A stretch of DNA of 64,000 nt, from NCBI GenBank assembly GCA_021234155.1, contig JAJEKV010000063.1, forward strand, positions 6,631,710 through 6,695,709, written 5' to 3'. Below, piece after piece: positions 62,245 to 64,000 of this stretch. Numbering within the stretch: the first letter of the stretch is position 1; each line of letters opens with the position of its first letter. This DNA is from Isoetes taiwanensis. Taxonomy: Eukaryota; Streptophyta; Lycopodiopsida; Isoetales; Isoetaceae. Under the pieces are notes generated by a model, which was not told the DNA's origin, did not search any database, and was given only the letters and a program-made list of their open reading frames with translations. The translations under genes were made by a program, and so were the position numbers.

Positions 62245-63203
62245 GGCAAATACCTTCCAGAAAAATCATTTTAGCGCTCTCTCATAAATATATTGGATCT
62301 ACTAAAATTCAACTATAGAAATGAAATTTGGCCTACAGATATAGACATGGCAAACTTCTTTCTGATTCTTCTCTTTATATGGGAAAATGGTAGAGATTCA
62401 TTGCACAGATTTTGTTTTTTTGCTTTGGATTTTAATGCAGCCATTTCCTATGAAAAACTTTTCTTCCCAGTTTAACATGACAGACTGTTCTTCCTAGTTT
62501 ACAATTTCAATCAACCAAATTTCTAAATGTTATAGTTGAAGAGCAGTTTAAAACCAGGAAAAAGGAAAAGCACTAACCGGAGGATTGGCTGTTGGTCCGA
62601 TGAAAAAATTCTAAGCTCAGAAACTGCTGGCTAGCGCAAATATAAGGCGCAACCGGCTACGGCGCACTGTCAGGTTGAATTGTCCCTGTTTGAGAACCAG
62701 GGTTTTGTGCATGGTCAGGTCCACGCATGGAGAAACGTCCTAGAAAATGAAAATAACTTTATCCACGTGGCATCTCAGGGTCATGGGAACGTTCCCTCAT
62801 TTTCCTTTTTTTTCCATTTTCGACCTTTGTGACTGTTTCTATGTGAGCAGAGAAGAGAGAGAAGGGGACTACTGCTGCTTCCTGTTCCGTTCTTCCGTCC
62901 ATATGGCCGAGTAAGGCACGCCACCACAACCAAGCACTGTTTCATTATTTATGGACTTTCCCTGAGTCCATACGTCTCCGAAATTGAGTCAAATTTCTAA
63001 AATATGATTGTTTTTTAAATAGAAGGACGGAATTTTTCGGGAAACGTGCTGGTAGGTGATATGGCAGAAGCTTTTTCTATTAAGCCAAGGACAAGCCCGC
63101 CCAACTCGCGGTCAAGGAAAAGCGCGTCCTGTGTGTGAGGTGTTGCTAGTGAGGCTTTGTTTTGCAAATCTGTGCAGCATAGATTCATAACGAAGCAGTG
63201 AGA
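62245..63203. other. Intergenic; possible upstream region of the 145-aa ORF
   Basis: Includes the short inverted repeat CCTGTTTGAGAACCAGG (about 62687-62703). The last 350 bases contain a purine-rich leader-like stretch (GAGCAGAGAAGAGAGAGAAG) but no clear TATA box. No gene. Confidence 0.4.
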
Positions 63204-63641
63204 ATGGTTGAAACGAGGCGCCGGTATGGATTCACAATGACTGAAATGCAGTCCCATATCAGTGAGCAGATCTTAGCCCACGCGAATCAATTGCAGGTTG
63301 AGGTGCAGAATGAGATAAATCAGAATGGAAGAAACGAAATCAGTGGGCAGGTCATGAAGCTCCTCCGTGGGGATGGGTTGTTAAAGGACAACAATTATCA
63401 ACTCACTAGGGTGGAGTTGGAAGCTTCCCTGATATCATTGAAACGACTTGTCTACAGGGGAGAGGCCCTGAAGAGGCTACTCAAATTAGAGGATGTTTGG
63501 CTGCACAACTCATTCAGACCATTATTTAAGAAGCTTTATAAAAAGGAGAAAAGGCAGCGTGAAGATTTGGTAACCAAGCTCATTGTCAACACTCCTCACT
63601 TTCGATCCTTGAATTGGATGAATGGCTGGACCTGTATATAG
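63204..63641 (+). CDS. Hypothetical protein, 145 aa
   Basis: The ATG at 63204 lies in the context AGAATGG. The frame is uninterrupted for 145 codons and has balanced, largely helical composition: MVETRRRYGFTMTEMQSHIS, then SLKRLVYRGEALKRLLKLED and a Lys/Arg-rich segment (FKKLYKKEKRQREDL). No signal peptide or membrane segment. I do not recognise the family. The final codons (SLNWMNGWTCI) may run past a lost splice site or shift, because a second open frame starts within 20 bases and continues to 63804. It could be a real short gene or the first exon of a longer one. Confidence 0.45.
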   Translation: MVETRRRYGFTMTEMQSHISEQILAHANQLQVEVQNEINQNGRNEISGQVMKLLRGDGLLKDNNYQLTRVELEASLISLKRLVYRGEALKRLLKLEDVWLHNSFRPLFKKLYKKEKRQREDLVTKLIVNTPHFRSLNWMNGWTCI

Positions 63642-64000
63642 CGAAAATTACATTGATGAGTTCGATCGGGGTGATCTTATTCAAGTCGAACTAGCCATTG
63701 ACTGGCGGCACCACCCTGATATTTTTCTACTTTGTATTCTCGTTTTTGTCGAACTACCTATGTCGAGGCATGTTGTTTTATTTGGTTTTATAATATGTGT
63801 ATGACATCTATGTAATGCATTTCTTAATGAATGGAACCGTTCTATCTATTTTTATGATGGAGCATAGGCCACAATCCCTAGACACCAATTTGTTTTGTGG
63901 AAATTGGGCTACCAATTTGCCCTCATAGTCGTTTGAACAAAGTTTAATACTAGCCTCCAAAGGAAATAGGGCTGCCGCCCAATTTAGTTAGACTTCTTGA
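63642..64000. other. Downstream region, nothing recognised
   Basis: A Phe/Val-rich frame runs to 63804, then AT-rich spacer to the window edge. Confidence 0.4.

Overview
The window reads as nuclear DNA of a land plant with a large, repeat-rich genome. The support is AT-rich spacers, GT-AG introns, one intact plant-type dirigent gene, and dense layers of old and young transposable elements. A gymnosperm or fern-like genome would fit, but the lineage cannot be fixed from sequence alone. No prokaryotic operons, rRNA, tRNA or CRISPR were seen.

Layout. (1) 1-2432 is the tail of a dirigent gene plus its downstream flank. The same block recurs at 41746-42950, so it is one copy of a segmental duplication. 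A Tourist/Harbinger-like element (882-1997, TTA target duplication) interrupts the first copy, and the second copy keeps the empty site. The duplicated block resumes at 27489-27757, so roughly 25 kb of nested repeats (2433-27488) separates its two halves. (2) That nest holds a minisatellite at 5.1 kb, a decayed ORF series with a DUF7869-type GHTHDDID motif at 8.7-11.5 kb, clusters of a GCGCCATTTG-like motif at 12.2-14.2 and 21.8-23.9 kb, a 2.5-kb direct duplication at 15.6-21.3 kb, and small inverted-repeat elements at 25.9-26.9 kb. (3) 28.3-41.2 kb holds a LINE 3' end with poly(A), a decayed dirigent promoter/5' fragment, unidentified exon-like fragments, a long TA tract and minisatellites. 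(4) 41307-41843 is the only clearly intact, family-assignable host gene, a secreted dirigent protein with its own TATA box.

(5) The most notable object is a DNA transposon of about 11.5 kb (46317-57782), with 30-bp terminal inverted repeats and a TGTA target duplication. Its left half carries a broken, intron-containing DDE-type transposase on the + strand. Its right half carries convergent - strand exons for an N-terminal domain, a coiled coil, a RING-H2 finger, a basic segment and an FCP1/NIF-like domain. A 575-bp hAT-type MITE with an 8-bp target duplication splits this reading frame, and an almost pure pyrimidine tract of about 1.9 kb lies in what looks like an intron. (6) 57.8-64 kb contains a decayed PIF/Harbinger transposase and one unidentified 145-aa ORF.

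Functionally the window is a dirigent gene cluster (one intact copy, one cut by the window edge, one relic) pulled apart by transposons. Many ORFs are broken by 1-base shifts. Some breaks are probably real decay. Others may be assembly errors, because the two 2.5-kb copies often differ exactly at CAG/CTG sites, the plant CHG methylation context.
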